Of a stretch of DNA of 33,796 bases, positions 15,537 to 23,604 are shown piece by piece. This DNA comes from Bacillota bacterium (GTDB lineage Bacteria > Bacillota > Clostridia > Christensenellales > Pumilibacteraceae). Each line of letters starts with the position of its first letter. Position 1 is the first letter of the stretch. The stretch is from the NCBI GenBank assembly GCA_009783985.1, contig WQVM01000011.1:1-33796 (forward strand), in the 5' to 3' direction. The translations under genes and the position numbers were made by a program. The notes beneath the pieces were generated by a model. The model saw only the letters and a list, made by a program, of their open reading frames with translations, did not search any database and had not been told where the DNA came from.

Positions 15537-15694
15537 ACTCTATTGATTTTATAATCTGTAATTTGTTCGCAAGATTGGTTGCCGACTGTGCAACTTGTCT
15601 TACACGCTGATTGGCAACTTTGACGGCATTCACCGCAGCCTGTTTCTGCGCCTTTTTTGATAGGCTTTTCTGCAATAACTTTGATATGTTTCAT
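15518..15694 (-). CDS. scfA: SCIFF peptide precursor (ranthipeptide), six-cysteine
   Basis: This small gene encodes 58 aa starting MKHIKVIAEKPIKKG. The core CGECRQSCQSACKTSC plus a later SC gives six cysteines at 20, 23, 27, 31, 35 and 42, the defining pattern of the SCIFF family, which ScfB cross-links by thioether bonds. It lies directly upstream of scfB and near secD-secF, the common neighbourhood in Clostridia. Known SCIFF peptides are about 45 residues; here a tail of about 15 residues after Cys42 (EQITDYKINRVVGSKK) extends into the arm of a hairpin repeat. A promoter (TTGACA-17-TAAAAT) ends 9 nt before the ATG and there is no ribosome binding site. Confidence 0.93.
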   Translation of the reverse strand: MKHIKVIAEKPIKKGAETGCGECRQSCQSACKTSCTVGNQSCEQITDYKINRVVGSKK

Positions 15695-15703
15695 AATGCT
15701 ACT

Positions 15704-15732
15704 ATTTTAGCATACTTGACAGCACTTGTCAA
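15704..15732 (-). promoter_or_regulatory. scfA promoter
   Basis: On the minus strand TTGACA (15732-15727), 17 nt, and TAAAAT (15709-15704) lie 9 nt before the scfA ATG. The -35 overlaps the end of the upstream reading frame (stop at 15729). The predicted leader is about 2 nt. Confidence 0.75.
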
Positions 15733-16241
15733 ATCTTTTTGGGTACTTGCACAAACTCCAATCCCTTGCGACCCAAAATTTTGTCTAAACCTTTTTTACC
15801 CACCTTTTTTTTCTTTACTCCAAACTCCTCACTAACAAAAACATTACAACCGTTTTTTCTCATTGCCTTAACCATTCGCTTGCTTGCTTTGTCCACAATC
15901 ACACCGCCGACATCATTCCGTAATCTCACCGCCGTCTGAACCTGCCTATATTCGGCAACCTTTAGACTCTTCATCCGCCTATTTTGCCTTACCACAAACC
16001 CCACCATACCAAAAGCTTTCTTTATATCCAAAGCATCACTGCCAGCAAGAGCAGTCTGATACCTATAATACTCGCCAACCCTCAAGTTGCCAAAAGGGAT
16101 ACCGCTACTATACTTGTAAACTAATTCTTTTTTGCGTTTTTTGGCAACCTGCAAATCCACCTCATCATCAGGCACTCTCACAATCCGAAGTCGCCCATCA
16201 ATCGCCAACCTAACCTTATCACTATGTATCCTAATCCTCAT
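15729..16241 (-). CDS. Basic protein resembling a degenerate ABC-transporter ATPase domain, function unknown
   Basis: This lysine/arginine-rich protein of about 170 aa (from MRIRIHSDKVRL) has no membrane segment or signal peptide. The stretch NLRVGEYYRYQTALAG...AFGMVGF followed by MKSLKVAEYRQVQTAVRLRN and VGGVIVDKAS aligns by eye with the helical and signature part of ABC ATPases (NLTVREYL.., LSxGxxQR.., LILDEPT). The Walker A loop is absent, the signature LSGGQ reads LKVAE, and the Walker B Asp-Glu is lost, so if the homology is real the protein cannot hydrolyse ATP. The start is uncertain: a TTG at 16259 and a GGGGAGG site with a five-codon reading frame lie upstream. It is transcribed toward scfA. 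Confidence 0.55.
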   Translation of the reverse strand: MRIRIHSDKVRLAIDGRLRIVRVPDDEVDLQVAKKRKKELVYKYSSGIPFGNLRVGEYYRYQTALAGSDALDIKKAFGMVGFVVRQNRRMKSLKVAEYRQVQTAVRLRNDVGGVIVDKASKRMVKAMRKNGCNVFVSEEFGVKKKKVGKKGLDKILGRKGLEFVQVPKKI

Positions 16242-16249
16242 AGCAGCAA

Positions 16250-16267
16250 TTATTGACAAGATACCAT
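16250..16267 (-). other. Possible five-codon upstream reading frame before the ABC-like gene
   Basis: On the minus strand GGGGAGG (16284-16278) is followed after 10 nt by ATG GTA TCT TGT CAA TAA. The next in-frame ATG of the 170-aa gene comes 8 nt after that stop. It could be a leader peptide that couples translation, or a decayed start of the main gene. A TATAAT box lies about 40 nt further upstream. Confidence 0.3.
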
Positions 16268-16407
16268 TGTTTGATAACCTCCCCAAATCAGACTAGTTTT
16301 GCTGACTAGTTTCGGAACGATTATACTCCGATTATATCGCCAGCTGCACTTAGCAACCCAAGCTGTAAAGCATTGTCCACAAAGGTATTAGACCTTGGGA
16401 TACAAGT

Positions 16408-16794
16408 CTATTCTATCATCAAACACCAACGCAAGCCGTACTTGTCTATTAGGTCACAAGAGTGACTTGTCCACGGCACTGATTGCAACGGGTGAATAAC
16501 ATTTGCGCCTTCTTTGATTATGTTGTATGCTTTTTCAAGTTGTGCCTCGTCGCCTTTATCATACATTAAGCACATTTGCATTATGTTTCCTGTGTTGACC
16601 TCGCCCTCAATTGCCGATACGCCCTTGCGCTCGGCTACCCAAAAGGAAGTCCCTTTGCTTATTTTAAGTTTGCACAACTCGTATTTGCCGTCCTTGTGTT
16701 TCCAGTTTTCTCCGATTGTCGCATCAAAAACTTTTTGGTAATAAGCAACCGCCTCGTCTATGCCGTCTACATAAGTAAACATTTTTAATTTCAT
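16408..16794 (-). CDS. VOC superfamily (PhnB/glyoxalase-like) protein
   Basis: This 128-aa protein has the paired beta-alpha-beta-beta-beta layout of vicinal-oxygen-chelate proteins. It begins MKLKMFTYVDGIDEAVAYYQKVFDA and ends VPWTSHSCDLIDKYGLRWCLMIE, where the D-x-(F/Y)-G-x-x-W ending is typical of PhnB/3-demethylubiquinone methyltransferase-like relatives. The reaction cannot be deduced; many are small-molecule binding or resistance proteins. The ribosome binding site AGGAGAG is well placed before the ATG, and a small hairpin (ATTGCC...GGCAAT) sits just upstream. It follows an AraC-type gene after 81 nt, and may be its target or operon partner. Confidence 0.8.
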   Translation of the reverse strand: MKLKMFTYVDGIDEAVAYYQKVFDATIGENWKHKDGKYELCKLKISKGTSFWVAERKGVSAIEGEVNTGNIMQMCLMYDKGDEAQLEKAYNIIKEGANVIHPLQSVPWTSHSCDLIDKYGLRWCLMIE

Positions 16795-16875
16795 CTTTTA
16801 GCTCTCCTATTGCCACCCTTTTGGCGGCAATATAATTATAACCAAAACAACAAACACACATCTTGTAAATATTCG

Positions 16876-17661
16876 TCATTTGTAAAGCTTAATTAAATCC
16901 GTAGGTGTTATCCCTATATGTTTTTTGAAATCATTTGCAAAATGCGCTTGGTCATAATAATTAACTTGCTCTAACGCCTCGCTTGGATTGCTCTCACCAC
17001 CGACTAATACGCTAAGGCATTTTTGAAATCTCAAAACACTTAAAACCATTTGCGGAGTTAAGCCAAAATGTTTATCAAATAACCTTTGACATTGTTTGGG
17101 GCTATAGCCAATTTTGTCATAAAGTTTCTTAGTAGTATCGGGCAAATCTGAATATAATTTGTCAAATAGCGTTATATACTCGTTTGGAATTTTGTCCTTA
17201 ATAAGATTTTTTAATAACTCAATAAATTTTTCTTTTGCCGCACTCTCGTCCTCTTCAAAAAAATTCTTTTGATTGAATCCCTTATACACCTTGGATAGTG
17301 GTAGAAAGTTATCCATTGCGACACTTGCGTCAAGTCCCGTGATGACTTGAAAAGCACCCGCTTTTAATCTTGCCCCTATATAAAGCGAAGGTATTTTAAT
17401 TTTGTCGCCAAATTTGGTCTTGCTCATACCCGCAAAACCAATTTCTTTATATCTAAAATCCGCCACCAAATCAATACATCCGTCCGCTACTATTACATGG
17501 TTAGTAACGATTGACGGCTCATTTAACCTCGAACTCATCTTCCACACACAAATTACAAAATCATTAAGGTCGGCTATAATATCTTCCGTATAACAAATTG
17601 CCTTTGAGAATTCCTTACTCAAAACATACGGGATTTGAATTGGATAGTACGGGGCTTTCAT
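16876..17661 (-). CDS. AraC-family transcriptional regulator
   Basis: This 261-aa protein has an N-terminal ligand-sensing region of about 160 residues and a C-terminal AraC DNA-binding domain. That domain includes IGYSPKQCQRLFDKHFGLTPQMVLSVLRFQKCLSVL and a second helix-turn-helix ALEQVNYYDQAHFANDFKKHIGITPTDL, where the AraC signature is recognisable. The N-terminal portion (MKAPYYPIQIPYVLSKEF..) resembles the DUF6597-type region of related regulators. It lies directly upstream of the VOC gene. It lacks a ribosome binding site; a -10 box (TATACT) ends 6 nt before the ATG, a leaderless arrangement. The inducer is unknown. Confidence 0.88.
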   Translation of the reverse strand: MKAPYYPIQIPYVLSKEFSKAICYTEDIIADLNDFVICVWKMSSRLNEPSIVTNHVIVADGCIDLVADFRYKEIGFAGMSKTKFGDKIKIPSLYIGARLKAGAFQVITGLDASVAMDNFLPLSKVYKGFNQKNFFEEDESAAKEKFIELLKNLIKDKIPNEYITLFDKLYSDLPDTTKKLYDKIGYSPKQCQRLFDKHFGLTPQMVLSVLRFQKCLSVLVGGESNPSEALEQVNYYDQAHFANDFKKHIGITPTDLIKLYK

Positions 17662-17667
17662 ATCATT

Positions 17668-17697
17668 AGTATAGCATAGTTTACCAAAGAATTACAA
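17668..17697 (-). promoter_or_regulatory. araC-type gene promoter, leaderless configuration
   Basis: On the minus strand TTGTAA (17697-17692), 18 nt, and TATACT (17673-17668) are followed by 6 nt (AATGAT) and the ATG. The spacing is identical to that at fabH, the GH36 gene and two genes near 27 kb. Confidence 0.6.
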
Positions 17698-17753
17698 GTC
17701 TTCGGGCTACAGAGAGTGTATTTGCTACAGTCCGTTGCCTCAACACAAAAAGC

Positions 17754-17839
17754 CATTGCGAGGAGCGAAAGCGACGAAGCAATCCCACGAGTAGAACACT
17801 TCACATGGGATTGCTTCGTCGCTTTCGCTCCTCGCAATG
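17754..17839. repeat. GTCATTGCGAGGAGC-type palindrome, intergenic copy
   Basis: The arms CATTGCGAGGAGCGAAAGCG...CAATCCCA and TGGGATTGCTTCGTCGCTTT...GCAATG are perfect complements of 34 nt around an 18-nt loop. It is the intact relative of the diverged copy inside scfB. The rest of the 300-nt gap (17662-17963) holds no gene I can support, only a short open stretch in frame after the next gene's stop. Confidence 0.93.
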
Positions 17840-17963
17840 ACTTTCATCCGATATTCTCAAAGGTGTGTCGATATGTTGAAAATTGTCATTTTGCTGGCTT
17901 AAATTTCCACCCGTCAGGCATCGCAGTCGTACCTTTCTTCAAACTTCTAACACCTCTATAAAT

Positions 17964-18935
17964 TCATCTCTTATCATATTGTTTATACAATTTCATAAAG
18001 ACATCATAGGTCTTTTTAATTTCTTCCGGCAATTCGCCATAGGACACTAGGTCTATATTCACATAATCAATGTGAGTATGATGTCCAAACAAAATGCCTT
18101 TTTCATAGTCATCTTTTGACTTAATAGACATTGCATGTTTATAAGTTGCTTTATCCAATTCAATACAATAGTTAGAGTCAGTCTTTAATAAATCACTTCC
18201 GTCATCGTCGCTCCATTCCATATTGATTGCATATTTCGTTGCACCATAATATTCGTTCAAATATGAGTTGCAGTAAGTTATTAAATCCAAGTGTTTAACA
18301 AATTTAGGCAATTCAGGGTCACGGTGTAAAAAGCACTCAGTATCTAGCTTTTCATCTTCATCGTCATAACATTTGCAAGTAGAACACAGCCACTTTCTTT
18401 CATCATCAAAACTATAATGGTCTACATCTTTAATTTCAAGTTTTGCGTTTAACCTTATGCGACCTTGTTCATCTTCGTCAAAACCATATTGCTTTGGCGA
18501 CAAATCATCGGTTGCTTTCCGCTTAAAAATTTCAACAAGTGAACTTTTATCAAACACAATATTATACTCTTTACAAAAAAGTTTTACTTTGTTGTATGCA
18601 CCTTGATATGTCTTTGCCAAAAACCTTTCTTCAATGGCTTTTGGTTTTTCTTTGATAATTGCTTCAAATACACAATCTTTTTCATCAGATATAAATTTTT
18701 TGAATTCATCTTCTTTGTATGTAATACACTTTTCGGCTTGACTCTTTGTTCGCTCGTCTTTGGTGCTTGACACAATATAACTTAGCAATTCAATTAGTCT
18801 GTCATAAGTCGGTGCATATCTGTATGCCAAGATTAAAAGGTCAAAATCTTGCATTTCAAAACTCTTTTTTTCTATTGTATCAAAAAGCGACTTGGAACAA
18901 ATTGCTTTCAAAATTTCACTTTGTATTTTTTTCAT
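17964..18935 (-). CDS. Uncharacterised 323-aa protein with a cysteine cluster
   Basis: I do not recognise this soluble protein. It is rich in Lys, Asp and Glu. The first 110 residues look helical (KKIQSEILKAICSKSLFDTIEKKSF...). A motif WLCSTCKCYDDEDEKLDTECFLH near residue 205-227 offers four Cys and one His that could bind metal. The C-terminal part contains KGILFGHHTHIDYVNIDLVSYGELPEE. It begins at an ATG 9 nt after the U-run of the gpsA terminator with no ribosome binding site, so how it is expressed is unclear. Base composition is more AT-rich than gpsA. The reading frame is long and unbroken, so it is very likely a real gene. Confidence 0.75.
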   Translation of the reverse strand: MKKIQSEILKAICSKSLFDTIEKKSFEMQDFDLLILAYRYAPTYDRLIELLSYIVSSTKDERTKSQAEKCITYKEDEFKKFISDEKDCVFEAIIKEKPKAIEERFLAKTYQGAYNKVKLFCKEYNIVFDKSSLVEIFKRKATDDLSPKQYGFDEDEQGRIRLNAKLEIKDVDHYSFDDERKWLCSTCKCYDDEDEKLDTECFLHRDPELPKFVKHLDLITYCNSYLNEYYGATKYAINMEWSDDDGSDLLKTDSNYCIELDKATYKHAMSIKSKDDYEKGILFGHHTHIDYVNIDLVSYGELPEEIKKTYDVFMKLYKQYDKR

Positions 18936-18943
18936 AGTGCATT

Positions 18944-18969
18944 AAAAAGAGCAAGACTAAACTTGCTCT
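18944..18969 (-). terminator. Intrinsic terminator after gpsA
   Basis: On the minus strand AGAGCAAG-N6-CTTGCTCT is followed by TTTT and begins 2 nt after the gpsA stop (18971-18973). The 8-bp perfect stem and U-run are convincing. Confidence 0.88.
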
Positions 18970-18970
18970 C

Positions 18971-19939
18971 CTAAAACTCCTCTATGCTTTCCCTGGCTTC
19001 AAATACTTTGTTTAGTTCGGCTTGCATATCGCCTTTTGTTTTTATTATTCTGTCTATTGCTTCGGTTATGGGCATAGCTATGTTGTGCTGTTTGGCTAAT
19101 TTTGCTACGGCAGCAGCAGTTTTTACTCCTTCGGCAAGACCGCCCTCGAAGGCTTTGCCTTGTACGAATGCTTCGCCCCATTTGAGATTGTGGCTATGCT
19201 TAGAGAATAGTGTAGTCTCGTAATCCCCTAGGTGACAAAGCCCGTAAGCTGACAGTTCATTACCGCCTAAGCCCTTGATAAGCCTTGCAACCTCTCTTGC
19301 ACCCCGTGCCATAAGTGCCCCTTTGAGTGCTTTGAGTCCTAGCCCGTCAAGCATACCTGCGGCGATTCCCATAATATTTTTTGTTGCCGCTCCGATTTCT
19401 GTGCCAATAATATCTCTGCCGTAATAAAACTTGATAAGCGGTGACGAGAATTTTTGTGCCAGCTCATCGGTCAACTGCTTGTTGTGACTGTCGATAACCA
19501 TTGCACTAGGCACTCCCCGCACAAAGTCTTGTATATGCCCCGGCCCTACCCATACTGCTAGATTATCCTTGTCTATGCCACCGCTTATGGCAACCTCTGT
19601 CAATCTCTCGCCTGTACTTTCTTCTATACCCTTCATACAGAGTACGATTTTTTTGCCAACAATATTATGCTTAGCGATATCTTTAGCAAATCCTCTTAAT
19701 CCTTGCGAGCTAATCGACACTATGATAATATCCGCCCACTCTACGCTATACTTCAAATCACTTGATAACTCTATCTTGTCACTTAGCTTGACCCACTTGT
19801 TACGACGATTTTTTTTGAGTATTTGATAACTTTTTTCGGTTTCTAATCCAAAATTGACAACCTCGTTGCCCAAAATCTCACTTTGATACCACGCTAAAAA
19901 CGAACCCCATCTTCCGCAACCTAGTACTGATATTTTCAT
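18971..19939 (-). CDS. gpsA: Glycerol-3-phosphate dehydrogenase [NAD(P)+]
   Basis: This 322-aa cytosolic enzyme reduces dihydroxyacetone phosphate to sn-glycerol-3-phosphate, the backbone of phospholipids. The Rossmann loop GCGRWG is at 7-12, CMKG with Lys103 near the substrate, VGPGHIQDF at 131-139, and the catalytic Lys187 in GAATKNIMGIAAG. The RTLFSKHSHN-type region (YETTLFSKHSHN) follows, as in GpsA. Ribosome binding site TAGGAA is a few bases before the ATG. It follows guaB after 39 nt and is closed by a strong terminator. Length fits the family (about 330). Confidence 0.95.
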   Translation of the reverse strand: MKISVLGCGRWGSFLAWYQSEILGNEVVNFGLETEKSYQILKKNRRNKWVKLSDKIELSSDLKYSVEWADIIIVSISSQGLRGFAKDIAKHNIVGKKIVLCMKGIEESTGERLTEVAISGGIDKDNLAVWVGPGHIQDFVRGVPSAMVIDSHNKQLTDELAQKFSSPLIKFYYGRDIIGTEIGAATKNIMGIAAGMLDGLGLKALKGALMARGAREVARLIKGLGGNELSAYGLCHLGDYETTLFSKHSHNLKWGEAFVQGKAFEGGLAEGVKTAAAVAKLAKQHNIAMPITEAIDRIIKTKGDMQAELNKVFEARESIEEF

Positions 19940-19978
19940 AACTATTATTCCTAAACTTTCTTGCAGAGCAATGAAAAC

Positions 19979-21624
<1,646 letters not shown>

Positions 21625-21631
21625 TTACACA

Positions 21632-21829
21632 TTATTCTTCTGTTCTTATCGGGAGCAAACATTCTCTGTCAGCTTCGCCTTTTTTGATATTTCTAAGGAC
21701 TTTGGTCATTTTGCAATCTTTTTCCAAATCAACCAAAGGATTCCGCCACGCATAAGGAACTTCGTCGCCTGCTCCTGCTATGACCGCACGGCGTGCAGAC
21801 TGTGTAATTGTATCTTTTTTCTTTGACAT
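21632..21829 (-). CDS. Small uncharacterised protein of 65 aa
   Basis: I do not recognise this protein. It begins MSKKKDTITQSARRAVIAGAGDEVPYAWRNPLVDLEKD and ends RTEE. It is charged, has no membrane segment, and no known motif. It sits between two hairpin elements, one on each side, which suggests that it is a bounded unit and not chance. A purine-rich GAAAAAG lies before the ATG but there is no strong ribosome binding site. It may be cotranscribed toward guaB. Confidence 0.55.
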   Translation of the reverse strand: MSKKKDTITQSARRAVIAGAGDEVPYAWRNPLVDLEKDCKMTKVLRNIKKGEADRECLLPIRTEE

Positions 21830-21838
21830 CTTTTTCAG

Positions 21839-21916
21839 TTCTCAATGTTCAGTTCTCAATGCTCAATGATTGTTATTATTACTCATCAATAATTGAGCAT
21901 TGTGCACTGAGCATTG
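21839..21916. repeat. Hairpin element with CTCAATG arms
   Basis: The left arm TTCTCAATGTTCAGTTCTCA and ATGCTCAATG pairs with AATTGAGCATTGTGCACTGA and GCATTG. The central loop is short (TTATTATTACTCATC) and lacks the TTGAC...CCGNCAT core, so it may be a shortened relative. Confidence 0.7.
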
Positions 21917-21920
21917 TATA

Positions 21921-22517
21921 TTAGTGGAATTTGTTTTTATTCTTATTTAGTATAAATTCTAGTTTTGGAACATCTTCTTCTCTGACTTTGGCTGGAGGAA
22001 GCGTTCCTTTGAAGGTTAGGAAAGTAAGTTTTTGTGTGCTGACTGTCAGACGATTTTTATCGTCCATCAAATAGTCATGTAAGTTGTACCAGTCATAAAA
22101 CCGTCCCGCATTAGCAAGCCCCTTATCCATAACAGCACAAAGATTGATTAGGGCAACTCCGACAACAAGTGCGACACTGACTCCTAATAGTGTTATAGCC
22201 GACAGTAGTATGGTCGCAAACACTCTATTAAGACTATATTGGTAATGCAATGCACTAATCTCAGGACCGTTAAATATTTGGGCTATAACAATAACAACAA
22301 CAACCGCAATTACCGCTAGCGAAATATACGAGGTGAGTTTGCTTTGACGCATCTCCACAAGTGTAATGATGCTTCGCTGTTTAAGTCTAAAAATAAGCCT
22401 CCGCACAGCCGTATGACAAAAATATATGCTAAACCCCACGCAGATTACTGCAATGGTTATTGCCATTATAGGTCCTGTAATGTGATTGAGCATAGTAGTT
22501 AATTGAGGATAATGCAT
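21921..22517 (-). CDS. Small integral membrane protein, unknown function
   Basis: This protein of up to 198 aa has three predicted membrane segments: ITGPIMAITIAVICVGFSIYF (about 13-33), YISLAVIAVVVVIVIAQIF (about 64-82) and a long hydrophobic stretch TILLSAITLLGVSVALVVG (about 107-125, extending further). A cytosolic C-terminal tail of about 60 residues follows. I do not recognise the family. It starts 12 nt after the stop of the acyltransferase gene, so they form a likely operon. The start could be ATG 22517 or 22493; neither has a clear ribosome binding site, and the first lies within GCATTATGCATTAT repeat words. Confidence 0.65.
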   Translation of the reverse strand: MHYPQLTTMLNHITGPIMAITIAVICVGFSIYFCHTAVRRLIFRLKQRSIITLVEMRQSKLTSYISLAVIAVVVVIVIAQIFNGPEISALHYQYSLNRVFATILLSAITLLGVSVALVVGVALINLCAVMDKGLANAGRFYDWYNLHDYLMDDKNRLTVSTQKLTFLTFKGTLPPAKVREEDVPKLEFILNKNKNKFH

Positions 22518-22529
22518 AATGCATTGTTT

Positions 22530-23375
22530 TTAATATTTCAGTTCTACTCCGTAATGCTTTTCATAAAAGTCTTTCCAAGCCTGATAGTTCTTATCCTTCA
22601 TAATGCCTGCATTCTTGTAAGCACTAACACCCTCTTCGGGATAAATAAGCGGCAAAATATTGATAGTAAACTCCTGTACAGGAAATCCGTCAGCCCCTAT
22701 TAAGTCGCTGTCTTTAAGTGTCAAAAAACACGGAATAACAGGAGCATTAAACTTAGAGGCAAACATAAAAGCACCTTTTTTGAGCGGACGGGGTTTTTTG
22801 TAGTTCCACCACATTCCCTGCTCCGGATAAATAAGGATTTTTCTGCCTTTGCTAAGGTGATGCCTAACACCTTTCATACATTCGGTAGTCAGCTTAAAAT
22901 TTTCGCCCTCGTTGATAGGTAATGTATTACAACTCCTCAAAAAAAAGCCTATCTTGCCGGGATATGAGTAATTGCCTTCCCTTATAATCTTGAACATACG
23001 GAATTTTTTGCCGTACTTCTTTTCAAACCCTAGTTGCACCGGATAACTATCAAACTGGTTTATATGATTGCAAGTGATAATCGCACCGCCCTTGAATCCG
23101 TCAAGATTTTCAAGTCCTGTGACCCCTGCAAAAATAACTTGGCGGGTTTTTATCATTTTTCCAAAAAACCGCCTGCCAAAAAAATTAGCTATCTTTGCTT
23201 TGATTTTGGTGCGGGGCTTGCGATAGCAAAAATCAACCGACATCGGGTCAACCGGCGTCCACGGCGGGTCAACCTCAACATCCTTATCAAAAAGTCCTTG
23301 CTTTTCGTACTCGGCTATCCGCTCCAGCACCGCAATCCTATCGGGTGCTTTTTCTATTGTAGTTGGTGTGTCCAT
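22530..23375 (-). CDS. 1-acyl-glycerol-3-phosphate acyltransferase-like (PlsC family) protein
   Basis: This 281-aa protein belongs to the lysophospholipid acyltransferase family, which adds the second acyl chain in phosphatidic acid synthesis. The HX4D catalytic motif is NHINQFD with His104 and Asp109; the substrate-binding EGEN block near 160 and the YPEQGMWW block near 187 (family EGTRS) follow. It has an unusual N-terminal 60 residues (MDTPTTIEKAPDRIAVLERIAEYEKQ) and no clear membrane segment. Relatives sometimes acylate other substrates. Together with gpsA it fits phospholipid synthesis. It lies upstream of the small membrane protein and downstream of the structured repeat element. No strong ribosome binding site is seen. 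Confidence 0.85.
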   Translation of the reverse strand: MDTPTTIEKAPDRIAVLERIAEYEKQGLFDKDVEVDPPWTPVDPMSVDFCYRKPRTKIKAKIANFFGRRFFGKMIKTRQVIFAGVTGLENLDGFKGGAIITCNHINQFDSYPVQLGFEKKYGKKFRMFKIIREGNYSYPGKIGFFLRSCNTLPINEGENFKLTTECMKGVRHHLSKGRKILIYPEQGMWWNYKKPRPLKKGAFMFASKFNAPVIPCFLTLKDSDLIGADGFPVQEFTINILPLIYPEEGVSAYKNAGIMKDKNYQAWKDFYEKHYGVELKY

Positions 23376-23426
23376 TTAATAATATATGAGTGTTAAATAG
23401 TTAATATTGATTAGAAATGATAGATT

Positions 23427-23603
23427 AGACCTGTTCTTCTAACCTAGAGTGATTAGATAGCGAGTGGCTTTTTGTGTCAGTATAGTCTCCAAAAAGCCTG
23501 CGTCTTGGAGCATAGCACCGCTATGTGACAAGTTTTGGAGGCTTATACTGACGCAAATTTAAGACACCGCTAGATAGTCGCTATAGGTTAGAAGAACAGG
23601 TCT
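23427..23603. repeat. Structured four-stem element, copy 1
   Basis: A 177-nt nested inverted repeat. The outer stem is 20 bp perfect (AGACCTGTTCTTCTAACCTA and complement at 23584-23603). Next is a stem TAGCGAGTG with CACCGCTA. The inner stem is GTCAGTATAGTCTCCAAAA (23476-23494) with its near-complement at 23533-23552. The apical hairpin CTTGG-A-GCATAGC-ACC-GCTATGT-GA-CAAG closes it. A second copy at 29077-29248 shares loops and core but has different, still complementary arms. The element lies between GT8 and acyltransferase genes and abuts the GT8 stop codon. It may be a structured RNA or a mobile palindrome; I recognise no named family. Confidence 0.85.
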
Positions 23604-23604
23604 T

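Noticed and set aside
23513-23530. tRNA-like or CRISPR-like hairpin in the apical part of the structured element
   Set aside because: There is no acceptor stem, T-arm or CCA-compatible end, and no direct repeats; the stem belongs to the four-stem element.
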